DNA of 64,000 nt from Azospirillum canadense (GCF_025961225.1 NZ_JAOQNG010000002.1:62001-126000), one strand, 5' to 3'; shown: positions 20,016 to 31,400, counted from the stretch's first letter. The notes: generated by a model from the letters alone, not told the origin. Numbers and translations: made by a program.

Positions 20016-21194
20016 ATGTCGCCACGGGTGAACTCGGCCGCGATCCGGCGTCTCAACGTGATCCGGGTGTTCCACGCGCTGCGCGAGAACCCCAACGCCT
20101 CGCAGGCGGAGCTTGGCCGCCTGACGGGGCTGGACAAGGCGACCACTTCCGCGGTGGTGACGCAACTGCTCGACGACGGGTTGGTGGAGCGGACGGAGGG
20201 GCCGCGCGCCCGGCGCATCGGGCGGCCGGAAACGGCGCTGGCCATCGCGCCCTCGGCCGGGCTGCTGGTTGGCGCGCGGTTGGAGCCGCGGACGATCCGC
20301 ATCGTCACCACCACGCTGGCCGGCACCGTGCTGGAGCATGTGCAGATCCCCGGCAGCACGGACATCGGCACGGCGGCGGACCTTCTGCACGAGGGGATCG
20401 ACCGGGCCGTGGCGGCGAGCGGAGAGGGGTTGCCGGTGCGCGGCGTGGGCGTCGGCATCCCGGCGCTGATGGACCGGGAGGGGCGGCTGGTGCTGGCCCC
20501 GAACCTGGGCTGGCGGGACACGCCGATCCGCGCCCGGCTGGAGGCTGCGCTGGGCGCGCCCGTCTACATCGACAACGACACCAAGGCGGCGGCTATGGCG
20601 GAGCGTCTGTTCGGCGTGTGCCGCGACGTGGAGGACTTCGTCTACCTGACCGGCCATTCCGGCGTCGGCGGCGGGCTGTTCCTGGGCGGGCGACTCTACC
20701 GCGGGGCCCAGGGCTTTGCGGGGGAGGTCGGGCATGTCACGGTGGTGCCGGATGGCCGCCCCTGCGGCTGCGGCAAGCGCGGCTGCCTGGAAACCTACGT
20801 GTCGGAATCCGCCATCCTCGCCCAGGCGGCGGAGCGGGGACGGGACCTGCCGGACCTCGGCGCCGTCACCGCGGCGGCGCGGGACGGCGACGCGGTGGTG
20901 ATCGCCCTGCTGGACGAGGTGGGGGAACGGCTGGGCATCGCCCTATCGCACATGGTCAACCTGATGAACCCGGCGCTGGCGGTTTTGGGCGGCAACCTGT
21001 CCGTGGCCGCGGACGTCTTCCTGCCGGCGCTGAACCGGGCGCTGGAGCGCCACGCGCTGGAGCCGCTGCGGCGCGACCTGCGGCTGGTGGTCTCGCCGCT
21101 GGGGCCGGACGCCGTGCCGATGGGCGGCATCGCGCTGGCGATGGAGGGCTTCCTGTCGGCCCCGATGCCGGTGGAGGAGTTGTTGCGCCGTTAG
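20016..21194 (+). CDS. ROK-family transcriptional regulator (XylR-type)
   Basis: This 392-residue protein has an N-terminal winged helix-turn-helix (about 8-60, with SQAELGRLTGLDKATTSAVV) followed by a ROK sugar-kinase-like domain. The latter has YIDNDTKAAAMAE, TGHSGVGGGLFLGG and the zinc motif CGCGKRGCLE. Regulators of this group repress sugar operons and let go when the sugar binds. The ATG at 20016 has a GGGGGAGG ribosome site; a GTG two codons upstream is also possible but sits inside that site. It is divergent from the xylose operon, so control of that operon and of itself is likely. Confidence 0.9.
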   Translation: MSPRVNSAAIRRLNVIRVFHALRENPNASQAELGRLTGLDKATTSAVVTQLLDDGLVERTEGPRARRIGRPETALAIAPSAGLLVGARLEPRTIRIVTTTLAGTVLEHVQIPGSTDIGTAADLLHEGIDRAVAASGEGLPVRGVGVGIPALMDREGRLVLAPNLGWRDTPIRARLEAALGAPVYIDNDTKAAAMAERLFGVCRDVEDFVYLTGHSGVGGGLFLGGRLYRGAQGFAGEVGHVTVVPDGRPCGCGKRGCLETYVSESAILAQAAERGRDLPDLGAVTAAARDGDAVVIALLDEVGERLGIALSHMVNLMNPALAVLGGNLSVAADVFLPALNRALERHALEPLRRDLRLVVSPLGPDAVPMGGIALAMEGFLSAPMPVEELLRR

Positions 21195-21907
21195 GAGCAG
21201 GGCTGCTGCTGCTGGGCGGTCCGGATGGCGTCGGTCACCAGCTCGTAGCCGGTGCGGGTCAGGTGGACGGAGTCCTTATAGAGGTCGCAGGGGCCGGTCG
21301 TGGGGCAGCGCTCCCGAAGGGGGGCCGAAGCATCGATGACGCGCACGCGGGGCGAGGCCATGGTGCGCAGGCGATCGTTGATCGCCCGGATCCTGGTGGC
21401 GTAGGCGCTGCCGCCGTCGCGGCGGGGCAGCAGGGCGACCACCGTGACGCAAGCCCGCGGGGCGTCAGCGTGGATGGTGGACAGGATGTCGCCGATGGTG
21501 TCGGTGATGGCGTCGGGGGTGCGCTTGGTCAAGTCGTTGGTGCCGACCAGCAGCAGAGCGGAGCGGAGCGCCATGCCGGGGGCGAAAGCGTTCCGCACGC
21601 GCCAGAGAAGGTTGGCCGTCGTGTCGCCACCAGCCCCGAAATTCACCGGCTCGGCGTCGAACAGCGTTGCTGAGAGATCCTTTGGCCAGCCCGCGACGAG
21701 GGAATCGCCCATCAGGATCGCCGCCGGGTTCCGCTGCCGCAGCGTGCCGATCAGCGTGCTCATCCAGTCGGGATAAGGCGGCTGGCTCCGCGGCTCGACC
21801 GGCACGTCGGTGGGGTCGGCAAGGGCGGGGGCGGCGGGAAGCGCCGCGAGGCAAGCGCCGAGCAGGAGCACGACTGCCCGTGTTCGGTGTCGGATGCGGC
21901 GGGTCAC
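21191..21907 (-). CDS. Exported SGNH/GDSL-family hydrolase
   Basis: This 238-residue protein has a basic N-terminus and a hydrophobic stretch (about 11-28, cleavage after ALA), so it is exported. It then shows the four SGNH blocks: catalytic Ser in GDSLVAG, Gly in NFGAGGDTT, Asn in VGTNDLT, and the DSVHLT block with the catalytic Asp and His near the C-terminus. Family members are esterases, acyl-hydrolases or polysaccharide O-acetyl-modifying enzymes. The GTG start overlaps the stop of the upstream SLGDNCEFG gene by four bases, so the two proteins are probably made together. The stop overlaps the convergent ROK gene's end by four bases. Confidence 0.85.
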   Translation of the reverse strand: MTRRIRHRTRAVVLLLGACLAALPAAPALADPTDVPVEPRSQPPYPDWMSTLIGTLRQRNPAAILMGDSLVAGWPKDLSATLFDAEPVNFGAGGDTTANLLWRVRNAFAPGMALRSALLLVGTNDLTKRTPDAITDTIGDILSTIHADAPRACVTVVALLPRRDGGSAYATRIRAINDRLRTMASPRVRVIDASAPLRERCPTTGPCDLYKDSVHLTRTGYELVTDAIRTAQQQQPCS

Positions 21908-23133
21908 GCCGCCACCGCGCGGGCCGCCACCACGTCCAGCGTGGGTGTCGGCCGGTCTGGGTGAAGGCCCAGCGGTGTCAGGTCGACGACCGCCCGCTCT
22001 CCGTTTTGCAGCGCGCGGGCCGCGTTCACCGTGATGGTGATGGTCAGGGGCTGGCCGCCGACGGGGCAGAGCAGGGCGATCTCCCCGACCCGGCCGGGCT
22101 GGGCCACAAGCTCCTCCTCCGCGACCAGCGCGCCGTCCTCCGTGTGGATTTGAACGGAAAGGCGCAGGGGAACGGAATCGGACACCGGACAGCGGGCGCT
22201 GGCCGAGAGCTGGAACGGTCCCGGAGGGTACACGCCGGTCCAGCGCAGGGCGTTGCCCGGTCGGTCCGGGTTCGGCCCGTGGAGACGGAAGTTGGCGCCG
22301 TACAGGCGGCACCACTGGTTTCCGTTCAGCAGCCGGGCCATTCCGGCGCGCAGATCGCCCATGATGGGCTTGTTCAAGTCCTGCGTTGCGTCGATCGGGA
22401 AACCGAGCGGAATGCCCCCGTCCGCGGTCTCCACATGGAGGTCGGCGAGGCGCCGGGACCAGTCCGGGCAGGGGTACAGGTGCCGAGCGCCGTCCATGAC
22501 GCGGCTCCAGGCATCGGCGTCCACGTCGTCCGCCTTGTGGTAGGCGGCAAAGCGCGAGACGTAGCCGCGCAGCCGTTGCGGCCCGCGCCGTTCCACCGTG
22601 CCGATCCGCGCTGGATCGTCGGTCGCCTGCACCTCCAGCAGGGCGAAGTCCGTGTGCCCGGCCAGCGCGGTCAGCTCGTCGAGGATGCCGTCCACCGTCT
22701 CCGGCGCTATCCCGCTGTTCGACTTGAGGACGTAGACCACCCCGCCGAGCCGCAGGCGGGCGGTGAACTTGGACAGCAGGTATTGCAGCTTGCGCACCTC
22801 CTTGCGGTGCAGCTTGCGCCGCGTGGCCTCATCGTCCCGGTATTGGAGCCGCCCGCCGGCGACCTCCGACTTCAGGTCCGTGTGCCAGCCGATGCCGTAG
22901 GGGGCGTCCTGCACCATGTTGGTGCGCAGCGGGGCTAGGTTCTCGAACCGGTAGAAATCGGCGAAACCCGCCCGCAACAGGCCGAGCAGCTGGTCCGGCT
23001 TCATCGCCGCCCAGCGGAACAGGCTGCCCGCCTCGCAGGCGTGGCGGCGCAGGACGAACCCGAACTCGCAGTTGTCGCCAAGGCTTTCGAACCGGAGCAG
23101 GTCGGAAGAGGTGAATGAAGAAGTCACGGACAT
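21904..23133 (-). CDS. SLGDNCEFG-motif protein, DUF1796-like
   Basis: This 409-residue protein opens with the motif ESLGDNCEFGFVLRR a few residues after its start. That motif resembles the N-terminus of the DUF1796 (putative papain-like cysteine peptidase) group, whose Cys is thought to be the nucleophile. The N-terminal half (to about residue 230) has ADFYRFENLAPL and VYVLKSNSGIAPETV. The C-terminal half is beta-rich (LRLSVQIHTEDGALVAEEEL). There is no signal peptide or membrane segment. I chose ATG 23131-23133; a start 20 codons upstream is also possible. It overlaps the exported SGNH hydrolase by four bases, suggesting joint work on a surface polysaccharide, but function is unproven. Confidence 0.65.
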   Translation of the reverse strand: MSVTSSFTSSDLLRFESLGDNCEFGFVLRRHACEAGSLFRWAAMKPDQLLGLLRAGFADFYRFENLAPLRTNMVQDAPYGIGWHTDLKSEVAGGRLQYRDDEATRRKLHRKEVRKLQYLLSKFTARLRLGGVVYVLKSNSGIAPETVDGILDELTALAGHTDFALLEVQATDDPARIGTVERRGPQRLRGYVSRFAAYHKADDVDADAWSRVMDGARHLYPCPDWSRRLADLHVETADGGIPLGFPIDATQDLNKPIMGDLRAGMARLLNGNQWCRLYGANFRLHGPNPDRPGNALRWTGVYPPGPFQLSASARCPVSDSVPLRLSVQIHTEDGALVAEEELVAQPGRVGEIALLCPVGGQPLTITITVNAARALQNGERAVVDLTPLGLHPDRPTPTLDVVAARAVAA

Positions 23134-23269
23134 CCCCCGTTGCGGCCACGCCGACAGGGTAAGTCGGAACCGCCGGATCGGGCGCACCGTCACGGGCGGG
23201 TCGCGGTTTTATCACCGGGAAGTGCAGGGACTCTGCGGGGAAACAAAAGCGATTTTCATGATGAAGTAA

Positions 23270-23377
23270 CCCTCTCCCCTCTGGGGAGAGGGGAGGGTGA
23301 GGGGCCCCGCTACTTTGGTACGTCCGGCAAATGCACAACCCCCTCACCCTAACCCTCTCCCCGGAGGGGAGAGGGGA
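23270..23377. repeat. Compound REP-like element, copy 2
   Basis: This 108-bp element has outer hairpins CCTCTCCCCTCTGGGGAGAGG and CTCTCCCCGGAGGGGAGAG, inner arms GGGTGAGGGG and CCCCCTCACCC, and a linker that reads TTTGCCGGACGTACC on the minus strand. It is the inverted counterpart of the element at 16119-16190. It lies just downstream of the hybrid kinase stop and upstream of the SLGDNCEFG gene. Confidence 0.75.
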
Positions 23378-25555
23378 TCACTTCGCCTCTGCGCAGGCGG
23401 GCGTCGCTCCCAGCGCGACGCGAATGGCGCGGGCGAGGTCGCGGTCGCGGTAAGGTTTGATCAGGATTTCCGCACCCGGCCCGGCGGTGCCGACACCGCC
23501 CGCGACGCCGTGCGCGTAGCCCGACGCGTAGAGCACCTTCAGGTCGGGGTAGCGCCGCATGGCCTCCTGGGCCAGTTCCAGGCCGTTCATGCCGCCGGGC
23601 ATGACGATGTCGGTGAACAGCAAATCCACGCGCGGGTTGCCGGCCAGGACCGCCAGCGCCGTCGGGCCGTTCTCCGCCTCCAGGACGTTGTAGCCGAGTT
23701 CCTGGAGGGTCAGCACGGCGACGTGGCGCACGGCGTGGTCGTCGTCGACGACCAGCACCAACTCGCCCTGGCCGGGCATCGGCGTGGCTTCGGCCTCCGC
23801 CGCGTCGGGGTCGCGGCTGGCCGCGGGGTCGGCGTCGGGCGCGCAGGGCAGGTAGAGGTGGAAGGTGGTGCCGCAGTCCGGCGCGCTCTCCACCTTGATG
23901 ATGCCGCCGGACTGCTTCACGAAGCCGTGGATCATGCTGAGGCCGAGACCGGTGCCCTTGCCAACGTCCTTGGTTGTGAAGAAGGGTTCGAAGGCGCGTT
24001 CCAGCACGTCGGCCGGCATGCCGCAGCCGGTGTCGGCCACGGTCAGCCGGACATAGTGGCCGGGATGCAGGTCGAGCCCCGCCTCCTGCCCGTCCTCGCC
24101 GACCGTGACGGTCGTGGTCGCGATGGTCAGGCGGCCGTTGCCGGCCATGGCGTCGCGCGCGTTGATGACGAGGTTCAGCAGGGCCGATTCCGCCTGGGTC
24201 CGGTCGACCAGCGCGGGGCACTGCGGCGGGGCGGTCTCGATCACCACCTGGATGTTGGGGCCGAGCGTGCGCTCCATCAGCTCGCCCATGTTGCGCACCA
24301 GCGCGTCCATGTCCACGCTTTCGGGGTGGAGCTGCTGGCGTCGCGCGAAGGCGAGCAGCCGGCGCGTCAGGTCGGAGCAGCGCAACGCCGCCTGCAAGGC
24401 CATGTCCACGCGCCGCGCCGCCTTGGGGTCGTCCGGCACCATGCGGGCCAGCCGCTCCAGGCTGCCGATGACCACGGTCAGCATGTTGTTGAAGTCGTGG
24501 GCGATGCCGCCGGTCAGCTGGCCGATGGTCTCCATCTTCTGGACGTGGGCGAGCTGCTGCTGCATCTCGCGGGTGTCGGTGACGTCCAGGATGGTGCCGC
24601 ACAGCTCCTGCGGCGCGCCGTCGTCGTCGCGCAGGACGACCGCCTGGTCGAGCAGGATGCGGTACTTGTCGTCGGCGCCGCGCCAGCGGTATTCGACCGT
24701 GGCGACGCCGGTTTCCAGCGCCGTCGCGAACTGGGCCAGCGCCCGCTCCCGGTCGTCGGGATGCAGGCGGGATTCCCAGAACCCGCCCTCTTTCAGGAAG
24801 CGTTCGGCCGGAAAGCCGAACAGGTCCTGCGTGTTTTCCGTCACGTAGCGGAAGGGCGTGCCCCTCCCGATCCCGGCGGTGTAGAGCAGGATCGGCAGGG
24901 AACGGGCGATCAGCGCCTGCCGCTCCTCCGAGCGGCGGAGCGCCTGTTCGGCCTCCATCTTCTCCGTGCGGACGCGGAAATTCTCGGCCAGCAGCCGTTC
25001 GCGCACGGCGGCCTGGCGCTTCACCTCCTCCGTCTTGCGGTACAGCTCGACGAAGACGGAGACCTTGCTGCGCAGGATCACCGGATCGACCGGCTTGAAC
25101 ATATAGTCCACAGCCCCCGCGGAATAGCCGCGGAAGATGTGCATCTCGTCCTTGTTGATCGCGGTCAGAAACAGGATCGGGATGTGGCGGGACTTCTGGC
25201 GGTTGCGGATCAGCTCCGCCGTCTCGTAGCCGTCCATGCCCGGCATGTGGACGTCCATCAGGATCGCCGCGAAGTCCTGGTCCAGCACGCGTTTCAACGC
25301 CTCCTCGCCGGACTTGGCGAGCACCACCGTGGCGCCGAGTTCGGACAGGGTCTCGCGCATCGCCAGAAGGTTCCGGCTGTCGTCGTCGACGACCAGGATG
25401 CGCACTTCCAGCGGCGGCAGGGAGTCCGCGACGCTCCGCATCGCGTCGGCGGCGATCCTCGCGGCCGCCGTCGGGGCTCCCATGGCGGCGCCCGTAGCGG
25501 TGCCTATGGCGGTCATTGGCCGGTTCATTGCGCCGTTGCCCAGGTTGGACGGCAT
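23378..25555 (-). CDS. Cytosolic hybrid histidine kinase (REC-PAS-HisKA-HATPase-REC)
   Basis: This 725-residue protein has no membrane segment. An N-terminal receiver (51-168; acidic DDD 57-59, phospho-site D101, K154) is followed by a coiled coil (170-212) and a PAS domain (213-330). The HisKA domain has H353 in GGIAHDFNN, and the HATPase domain has an N box [16 protein letters not shown] and GTGLGLS. A C-terminal receiver (598-715) has D649. The HDFNN-type H box places it in the HWE-unlike, NtrB-like HisKA group. It starts 7 bp after the HAMP-array kinase stop, with the ribosome site overlapping that stop, so translation is coupled. The two receivers imply multi-step phosphorelay. Confidence 0.92.
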   Translation of the reverse strand: MPSNLGNGAMNRPMTAIGTATGAAMGAPTAAARIAADAMRSVADSLPPLEVRILVVDDDSRNLLAMRETLSELGATVVLAKSGEEALKRVLDQDFAAILMDVHMPGMDGYETAELIRNRQKSRHIPILFLTAINKDEMHIFRGYSAGAVDYMFKPVDPVILRSKVSVFVELYRKTEEVKRQAAVRERLLAENFRVRTEKMEAEQALRRSEERQALIARSLPILLYTAGIGRGTPFRYVTENTQDLFGFPAERFLKEGGFWESRLHPDDRERALAQFATALETGVATVEYRWRGADDKYRILLDQAVVLRDDDGAPQELCGTILDVTDTREMQQQLAHVQKMETIGQLTGGIAHDFNNMLTVVIGSLERLARMVPDDPKAARRVDMALQAALRCSDLTRRLLAFARRQQLHPESVDMDALVRNMGELMERTLGPNIQVVIETAPPQCPALVDRTQAESALLNLVINARDAMAGNGRLTIATTTVTVGEDGQEAGLDLHPGHYVRLTVADTGCGMPADVLERAFEPFFTTKDVGKGTGLGLSMIHGFVKQSGGIIKVESAPDCGTTFHLYLPCAPDADPAASRDPDAAEAEATPMPGQGELVLVVDDDHAVRHVAVLTLQELGYNVLEAENGPTALAVLAGNPRVDLLFTDIVMPGGMNGLELAQEAMRRYPDLKVLYASGYAHGVAGGVGTAGPGAEILIKPYRDRDLARAIRVALGATPACAEAK

Positions 25556-25562
25556 CGGAGGG

Positions 25563-28500
25563 TCACTCCCGGCTGAGGCGTGGCATCACCGGCGCGCCGC
25601 CCGACCCCCGCTGGAGGCCCGTCCAGACGCGCAGGAGCGACAGCAGGTGGTCGATGTCCACCGGCTTTGCAAGGTAATCGGTGGCGCCGGCCTCGATGCA
25701 CTTCTCGCGGTCGCCCTTCATCGCCTTGGCGGTGACGGCGATCACGGGCAGGCCGCGCCCTTGGTCGGTCGTCCGGATTTCACGGATGGTCTGATAGCCG
25801 TCCATCTTCGGCATCATGATGTCGACGAGCACCACGTTGACGTCGGGGTTCTGCTTCAGCAAGTCCAGCCCTTCCTGGCCGCTTTCGGCGTGGAGGACGG
25901 CCATGTCGTGCGCTTCCAGCACGCTGGCGAGCGAGAAGATGTTGCGGAAGTCGTCGTCGACGATTAGCACCTTCTTGCCGTTCAGCGCCGGGTCGCGTTG
26001 TCGTATCTGGGCGAGCGCGCTGCGCTTTTCCTCCGGCAGGCGGTCCACCGCGCGGTGCAGGAACAGCGCCGTCTCGTCCAGCAAGCTGCCGGCGGAGCGG
26101 ACGCTGCGCAGCACCACCGATTCCGCCAGCCGGCGCAGCCGCGACTCGTCTTCCGGCGCGATGGTCTCGGAGACGTAGACGACGACCGGCATCCAGGCGG
26201 TGGTGTCGCGGGTGCGCAAGGATTCGATCAGCTCGAAGTCCGCCGGCTGCGGGATGGAGAGGTCGAGCACCATGCAGTCGAACCGTTCCTCCGCCAGCGC
26301 GGCGCGCGCCGCGTCGGTCGAGGTGACCGTGCGGGATTCGATGTCGCCGTTGCCGAGCAGGTTGGCGATGCCGCCCGTCTCCGCGTTGGTTTCCTTCTCC
26401 ACGATCAGCAGCTTGCGGTGGTGGCGCTCCACGAAGCCCTTGACCTTGGCGAGAGCGGCGAAGATCGCCTCGCGATCGGCCGGCTTCTCCGTGTAGTCGA
26501 AGGCGCCCATGGCGAGGCCGCGGCGCCGCTCCTCCTTGGCGGAGATGACGTGCACGGGGATGTGGCGGGTCTGCGGGTCGCGCTTCAGCAGGTCGAGCAG
26601 GGCCCAGCCGTCCATGTCCGGCAGGCCGATGTCGAGCAGGACCGCGTCGGGGTGGAACTTGCGGGCCATCGGCATGGCCGGGCCGCCGGCGTAGGAGACG
26701 ATGGCCTTGAAGCCCTTCTCGCGCGTCAGGTCGACCAGGATGGAGGCGAACTTCACGTCGTCCTCGATCACCAGCACCACCGGGTCGCCCGGCCGGATGC
26801 GCTCCCGGTCGTCGAGCGAGGGGTGGAGCTGCAGCAGCGCCAGCCCTTCCTCCGACCCGGAGGCGACGATCGGGCGCGTCGGCGACGGGATGGCGGCGGG
26901 TTTCGGCGCCGGCTCCTGGTGGCTGGCGAGGTCGAAGTTCAGCGGCACGTAGAGCGTGAAGGTGCTGCCCTTGCCGGGGGCGCTTTGCACCCGGATCTCG
27001 CCGCCCAGCAGGCGCGCGATCTCACGGCTGATCGACAGGCCGAGGCCGGTGCCGCCGTACTTGCGGCTGGTCGTGCCGTCGGCCTGCTGGAACGCCTCGA
27101 AGATGATGCGCTGCTTGCCCTCCGGGATGCCGATGCCGGTGTCGGTGACGATGAAGGCCAGCACCTGGTCGGCCGCGTTCAGCACGGGGTGGCCGCTGCT
27201 CCAGCCCTCCGACACGGGGCTGACGCGGAAGGTGACCCCGCCCACCTCGGTGAACTTGAAGGCGTTGGACAGCAGATTGTTCAGCACCTGCTCCAGCCGC
27301 TTCTCGTCCGTCTGGATGGTGACGGGCAGGGCCTTGTCCATGTCGATGGTGAAGCGCAGGCGCTTCTCCTCGGCCAGCTGGGTGAAGGTACGCTCCACAT
27401 GGCCGCGCAGGTCGCTCAGCACCACCTCGCCGATCTCCAGCGTGACCGTGCCGGATTCGATCTTCGACAGGTCCAGGATGTCGTTGATCAGGTTCAGCAG
27501 GTCCGAACCGGCGGCGTGGATCGTCCGCGCGAACTCCACCTGCTTGTCGCTGAGGTTGTGGTCGGCGTTGTCCGACAGCAGCTTCGACAGGATCAGCAGG
27601 CTGTTCAGCGGGGTGCGCAGCTCGTGGCTCATGTTGGCGAGGAACTGCGACTTGTACTTGGAGGTCAGCGACAGCTGCTCCGCCTTTTCCTCCAGCGCGG
27701 CCTTGGCGAGCACGACCTCGCGGTTCTTGCGCTCCACCTCGACGTTCTGGCTTTCCAACTGCTGCGCCTTCTCCTCCAGCGCTTCGTTGGTCTGGCGCAG
27801 CTTCTCCTGCTGAGCCTTCAGCAGTTCCTCCGACTGGCGGAGCGAGGCGGCCTGCTGCTCCAGCCGCTCGTTGGTGGTCTTCAGCTCCTCCTGCTGGCTT
27901 TGCAGCTCGGTCGTCAGGCGCTGCGACTGCTTCAGCAGGCCTTCCGTGCGCATATTGGCCGCGATGGTGTTCAGCACGATGCCGATGCTCTCGGTCAGCT
28001 GCTCCAGGAAGGACTGATGCGTCTCGCTGAAGCGGTTGAAGGAGGCGAGTTCGAGGACGGCCGCCACCTCGTTCTCGAACAGCACCGGCAGGACGATGAT
28101 GTTGAGCGGCGGTGCCTCGCCGAGGCCGGAGCTGATGTTGACGTAGTCCTTCGGCACGTTGGTCAGCAGGATGCGCTTCTTCTCGTAGGCGCACTGGCCG
28201 ACCAGGCCCTGCTTCAGCGCGAAGCGGTTGCCGAGGTTCTTGCGCTCCTTCAGCGCGTAGCTGGCGACGAGGTCGAGGACGGTGTCGTCGTTGTCGCGCG
28301 TGGTGACGTAGAAGACGCCGTGCTGGGCGTTCACCAGCGGCGCGATCTCCGACAGGATCAGGTTGGAGACGGTGACCAGGTCGCGTTCGCCCTGCAGCAT
28401 GCGGGTGAACTTGGCGAGGTTCGTCTTCAGCCAATCCTGCTCCGCGTTCTTCAGCGTCGTGTCGCGAAGATTGCGGATCATCTCGTTGATGTTGTCCTTC

Positions 28501-31400
28501 AGCGCCGCGACCTCGCCCGACGCCTCCACGGCGATGGACCGGGTCAGGTCGCCCTTGGTCACCGCGGTCGCCACCTCCGCGATGGCGCGGACCTGGGTGG
28601 TCAGGTTCGCGGCCAGCTGGTTCACGTTGTCGGTCAGGTCGCCCCAGACGCCGGTGGCGCCGGGCACCTTGGCCTGCCCGCCCAGCTTGCCTTCGATGCC
28701 CACCTCGCGGGCCACGTTGGTGACCTGGTCGGCGAAGATCGCCAGCGTCTCGATCACGCCGTTGATGGTGTCGGCCAGCGCCGCGATCTCGCCCTTGGCA
28801 TCCACGGTCAGCTTGCGCTTCAGGTTGCCCTGGGCGACCGCCGTCACGACCTCCGCGATGCCGCGCACTTGGTTGGTCAGGTTGGTCGCCATCATGTTGA
28901 CGTTGTCGGTCAGGTCCTTCCAGGTGCCGCCGACGCCTTCCACGCGGGCCTGGCCGCCCAGCTTGCCGTCGCTGCCCACCTCGCGCGCCACGCGCGTCAC
29001 TTCCGAGGCGAAGCTGTTCAGCTGGTCCACCATCGTGTTGATGGTGTCCTTCAGCTCCAGGATCTCGCCCTTCACGTCGACGGTGATCTTCTTCGACAGG
29101 TCGCCCTTTGCGACCGCCGTGGTGACCTCCGCGATGTTGCGGACCTGCCCGGTCAGGTTGGCGGCCATCATGTTGACGTTGTCGGTCAGGTCCTTCCAGG
29201 TGCCGCCCACACCCTTCACCTGCGCCTGTCCGCCCAGCTTGCCCTCGGTGCCCACCTCGCGGGCCACGCGGGTCACTTCCGAGGCGAAGCTGTTGAGCTG
29301 GTCCACCATGGTGTTGATGGTGGATTTCAGCTCCAGGATCTCGCCCTTCACGTCGACGGTGATCTTCTTCGACAGGTCGCCGTTCGCCACGGCGGTCGTC
29401 ACGTCGGCGATGTTTCGCACTTGGTTGGTCAGGTTGCCGGTCAGCAGGTTCACGCTGTCCGTCAGATCCTTCCAGGTGCCGGCGACGCCCTTCACCTGCG
29501 CCTGTCCGCCCAGCTTGCCTTCCGAACCCACCTCGCGCGCGACGCGCGTCACCTCGCTGGCGAAGCTGTTGAGCTGGTCCACCATGGTGTTGATGGTGTC
29601 CTTCAGCTCCAGAATCTCGCCGCGGACGTCCACGGTGATCTTCTTGGACAGGTCGCCGTTCGCCACCGCGGTCGTGACCTCCGCGATGTTGCGGACCTGA
29701 CCGGTCAGGTTGGTCGCCATCGCGTTCACGTTGTCGGTCAGGTCCTTCCAGGTGCCGGCCACACCCTTCACCTGCGCCTGTCCGCCCAGCTTGCCTTCCG
29801 AACCCACTTCACGGGCGACGCGCGTGACTTCCGAGGCGAAGCTGTTGAGCTGGTCCACCATCGTGTTGATGGTGTTCTTCAGCTCCAAAATCTCGCCCTT
29901 CACATCGACGGTGATCTTTTTCGACAGGTCGCCGTTGGCGACCGCGGTCGTCACGTCGGCGATGTTACGCACCTGATTGGTCAGGTTGCCGGTCAGCAGG
30001 TTGACGTTGTCGGTCAGGTCCTTCCAGGTGCCGGCCACGCCTTCCACGCGGGCCTGGCCGCCCAAGCGGCCTTCCGTGCCCACTTCACGCGCGACGCGGG
30101 TCACCTCGCTGGCGAAGCTGTTGAGCTGGTCCACCATCGTGTTGAGGGTGTTCTTCAGCTCCAGGATTTCGCCCTTCACATCGACGGTGATCTTCTTCGA
30201 CAGGTCGCCCTTCGCGACGGCCGTCGCAACCTCGGCGATGTTTCGGACTTGGTTGGTCAGGTTGCCGGTCAGCAGGTTGACGTTGTCGGTCAGGTCCTTC
30301 CAGGTGCCGCCGACGCCTTCCACCTGCGCCTGTCCGCCCAGCTTGCCCTCGGTGCCCACCTCTCGGGCGACGCGGGTCACCTCGCTGGCGAAGCTGTTCA
30401 GCTGGTCCACCATCGTGTTGAGGGTGTTCTTCAGCTCCAGGATTTCGCCCTTCACATCGACGGTGATCTTCTTCGACAGATCACCCTTCGCCACGCTGGT
30501 GGCGACTTCCGCGATGTTTCGGACCTGGTTGGTCAGGTTGCCGGTCAGCAGGTTGACGTTGTCGGTCAGGTCCTTCCAGGTGCCGGCCACGCCCTTCACG
30601 ACCGCCTGGCCGCCGAGCTTGCCCTCAGATCCCACCTCGCGGGCGACGCGGGTCACCTCGCTGGCGAAGCTGTTCAGCTGGTCCACCATGGTGTTGATCG
30701 TGGATTTCAGCTCCAGGATCTCGCCGCGGACGTCGACGGTGATCTTCTTGGACAGGTCGCCGTTCGCCACCGCCGTCGTCACGTCGGCGATGTTGCGGAC
30801 CTGGGCCGTCAGGTTGGCGGCCATCATGTTGACGTTGTCGGTCAGGTCCTTCCAGGTGCCGCCGACGCCCTTCACCTGGGCTTGGCCGCCCAGCTTGCCC
30901 TCGATGCCGACCTCGCGGGCGACGCGCGTCAGCTCCGTCGTCACGGAGACGAGCTGCTCGACCATCGTGTTGACGTTCTTGGCCGTGCGCAGGAACTCGC
31001 CCTGGAGGGGCCGCCCCTCGATCTCCAGCGGCATGGACTTGGACAGGTCGCCCTTGGCGACCGCGCCGATGACGCGTGCCATTTCCTGCGTCGGCTGGGT
31101 CAGGTCGGTGACCAGCGTGTTGACGCTGTCCACGCAGGTGCCCCAGCTGCCCGACGCGGTGGCCAAGCGGGCGCGCTGGCTGACCTTGCCCTCCTTGCCG
31201 ATGGCGACGCTGAGCCGCCCGACCTCGTTGACGAGCGACTCGTTCATCTCCACGACGTCGTTGAACGCCGCGGCGATCTCGCCATCCAACCCTTGCAGTT
31301 CCAGCGGCAGCCGCACGGAGAAATCCCCCTTGCGGAACTGCCGGAGGGCTCGGAGGAGGATCTGCGGGGTAAGCTGGTCGTGAGAGGCGGTCATCGACAT
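25563..31400 (-). CDS. HAMP-array hybrid histidine kinase with GAF and three receiver domains
   Basis: This 1945-residue soluble kinase opens with about 935 residues of tandem HAMP-type repeats of 92 residues; each has [24 protein letters not shown] and [11 protein letters not shown]. Units 201-844 are seven near-identical copies and the flanking ones are divergent. A GAF domain (about 1000-1150) and a coiled coil (1155-1250) lead to HisKA with H1259 in MSHELRTP and an HATPase domain (about 1360-1490; DTGIGIP, GTGLGLS). Three receivers follow with D1590, D1713 and D1860; the middle one has lost the acidic pair. This is the layout of group III (Nik1-like) osmosensing-type kinases. The ATG 31398-31400 gives the domain a normal start. 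Confidence 0.93.
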   Translation of the reverse strand: MSMTASHDQLTPQILLRALRQFRKGDFSVRLPLELQGLDGEIAAAFNDVVEMNESLVNEVGRLSVAIGKEGKVSQRARLATASGSWGTCVDSVNTLVTDLTQPTQEMARVIGAVAKGDLSKSMPLEIEGRPLQGEFLRTAKNVNTMVEQLVSVTTELTRVAREVGIEGKLGGQAQVKGVGGTWKDLTDNVNMMAANLTAQVRNIADVTTAVANGDLSKKITVDVRGEILELKSTINTMVDQLNSFASEVTRVAREVGSEGKLGGQAVVKGVAGTWKDLTDNVNLLTGNLTNQVRNIAEVATSVAKGDLSKKITVDVKGEILELKNTLNTMVDQLNSFASEVTRVAREVGTEGKLGGQAQVEGVGGTWKDLTDNVNLLTGNLTNQVRNIAEVATAVAKGDLSKKITVDVKGEILELKNTLNTMVDQLNSFASEVTRVAREVGTEGRLGGQARVEGVAGTWKDLTDNVNLLTGNLTNQVRNIADVTTAVANGDLSKKITVDVKGEILELKNTINTMVDQLNSFASEVTRVAREVGSEGKLGGQAQVKGVAGTWKDLTDNVNAMATNLTGQVRNIAEVTTAVANGDLSKKITVDVRGEILELKDTINTMVDQLNSFASEVTRVAREVGSEGKLGGQAQVKGVAGTWKDLTDSVNLLTGNLTNQVRNIADVTTAVANGDLSKKITVDVKGEILELKSTINTMVDQLNSFASEVTRVAREVGTEGKLGGQAQVKGVGGTWKDLTDNVNMMAANLTGQVRNIAEVTTAVAKGDLSKKITVDVKGEILELKDTINTMVDQLNSFASEVTRVAREVGSDGKLGGQARVEGVGGTWKDLTDNVNMMATNLTNQVRGIAEVVTAVAQGNLKRKLTVDAKGEIAALADTINGVIETLAIFADQVTNVAREVGIEGKLGGQAKVPGATGVWGDLTDNVNQLAANLTTQVRAIAEVATAVTKGDLTRSIAVEASGEVAALKDNINEMIRNLRDTTLKNAEQDWLKTNLAKFTRMLQGERDLVTVSNLILSEIAPLVNAQHGVFYVTTRDNDDTVLDLVASYALKERKNLGNRFALKQGLVGQCAYEKKRILLTNVPKDYVNISSGLGEAPPLNIIVLPVLFENEVAAVLELASFNRFSETHQSFLEQLTESIGIVLNTIAANMRTEGLLKQSQRLTTELQSQQEELKTTNERLEQQAASLRQSEELLKAQQEKLRQTNEALEEKAQQLESQNVEVERKNREVVLAKAALEEKAEQLSLTSKYKSQFLANMSHELRTPLNSLLILSKLLSDNADHNLSDKQVEFARTIHAAGSDLLNLINDILDLSKIESGTVTLEIGEVVLSDLRGHVERTFTQLAEEKRLRFTIDMDKALPVTIQTDEKRLEQVLNNLLSNAFKFTEVGGVTFRVSPVSEGWSSGHPVLNAADQVLAFIVTDTGIGIPEGKQRIIFEAFQQADGTTSRKYGGTGLGLSISREIARLLGGEIRVQSAPGKGSTFTLYVPLNFDLASHQEPAPKPAAIPSPTRPIVASGSEEGLALLQLHPSLDDRERIRPGDPVVLVIEDDVKFASILVDLTREKGFKAIVSYAGGPAMPMARKFHPDAVLLDIGLPDMDGWALLDLLKRDPQTRHIPVHVISAKEERRRGLAMGAFDYTEKPADREAIFAALAKVKGFVERHHRKLLIVEKETNAETGGIANLLGNGDIESRTVTSTDAARAALAEERFDCMVLDLSIPQPADFELIESLRTRDTTAWMPVVVYVSETIAPEDESRLRRLAESVVLRSVRSAGSLLDETALFLHRAVDRLPEEKRSALAQIRQRDPALNGKKVLIVDDDFRNIFSLASVLEAHDMAVLHAESGQEGLDLLKQNPDVNVVLVDIMMPKMDGYQTIREIRTTDQGRGLPVIAVTAKAMKGDREKCIEAGATDYLAKPVDIDHLLSLLRVWTGLQRGSGGAPVMPRLSRE
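28869..30800. repeat. Seven tandem 276-bp repeats inside the HAMP-array kinase gene
   Basis: The DNA from 30800 down to 28869 is seven head-to-tail copies of a 276-bp unit. Each unit encodes one 92-residue HAMP pair and carries the landmark GTTGTCGGTCAGGTCCTTCC. Copies are highly alike at the DNA level, including at third codon positions, while the units just outside (31100-30800 and 28868-28593) have diverged. The pattern suggests recent duplication or gene conversion. Confidence 0.9.

Noticed and set aside
28593..31100. Regular repeats as a CRISPR array
   Set aside because: The 276-bp units have no spacers, stay in one reading frame and encode HAMP-type repeats.
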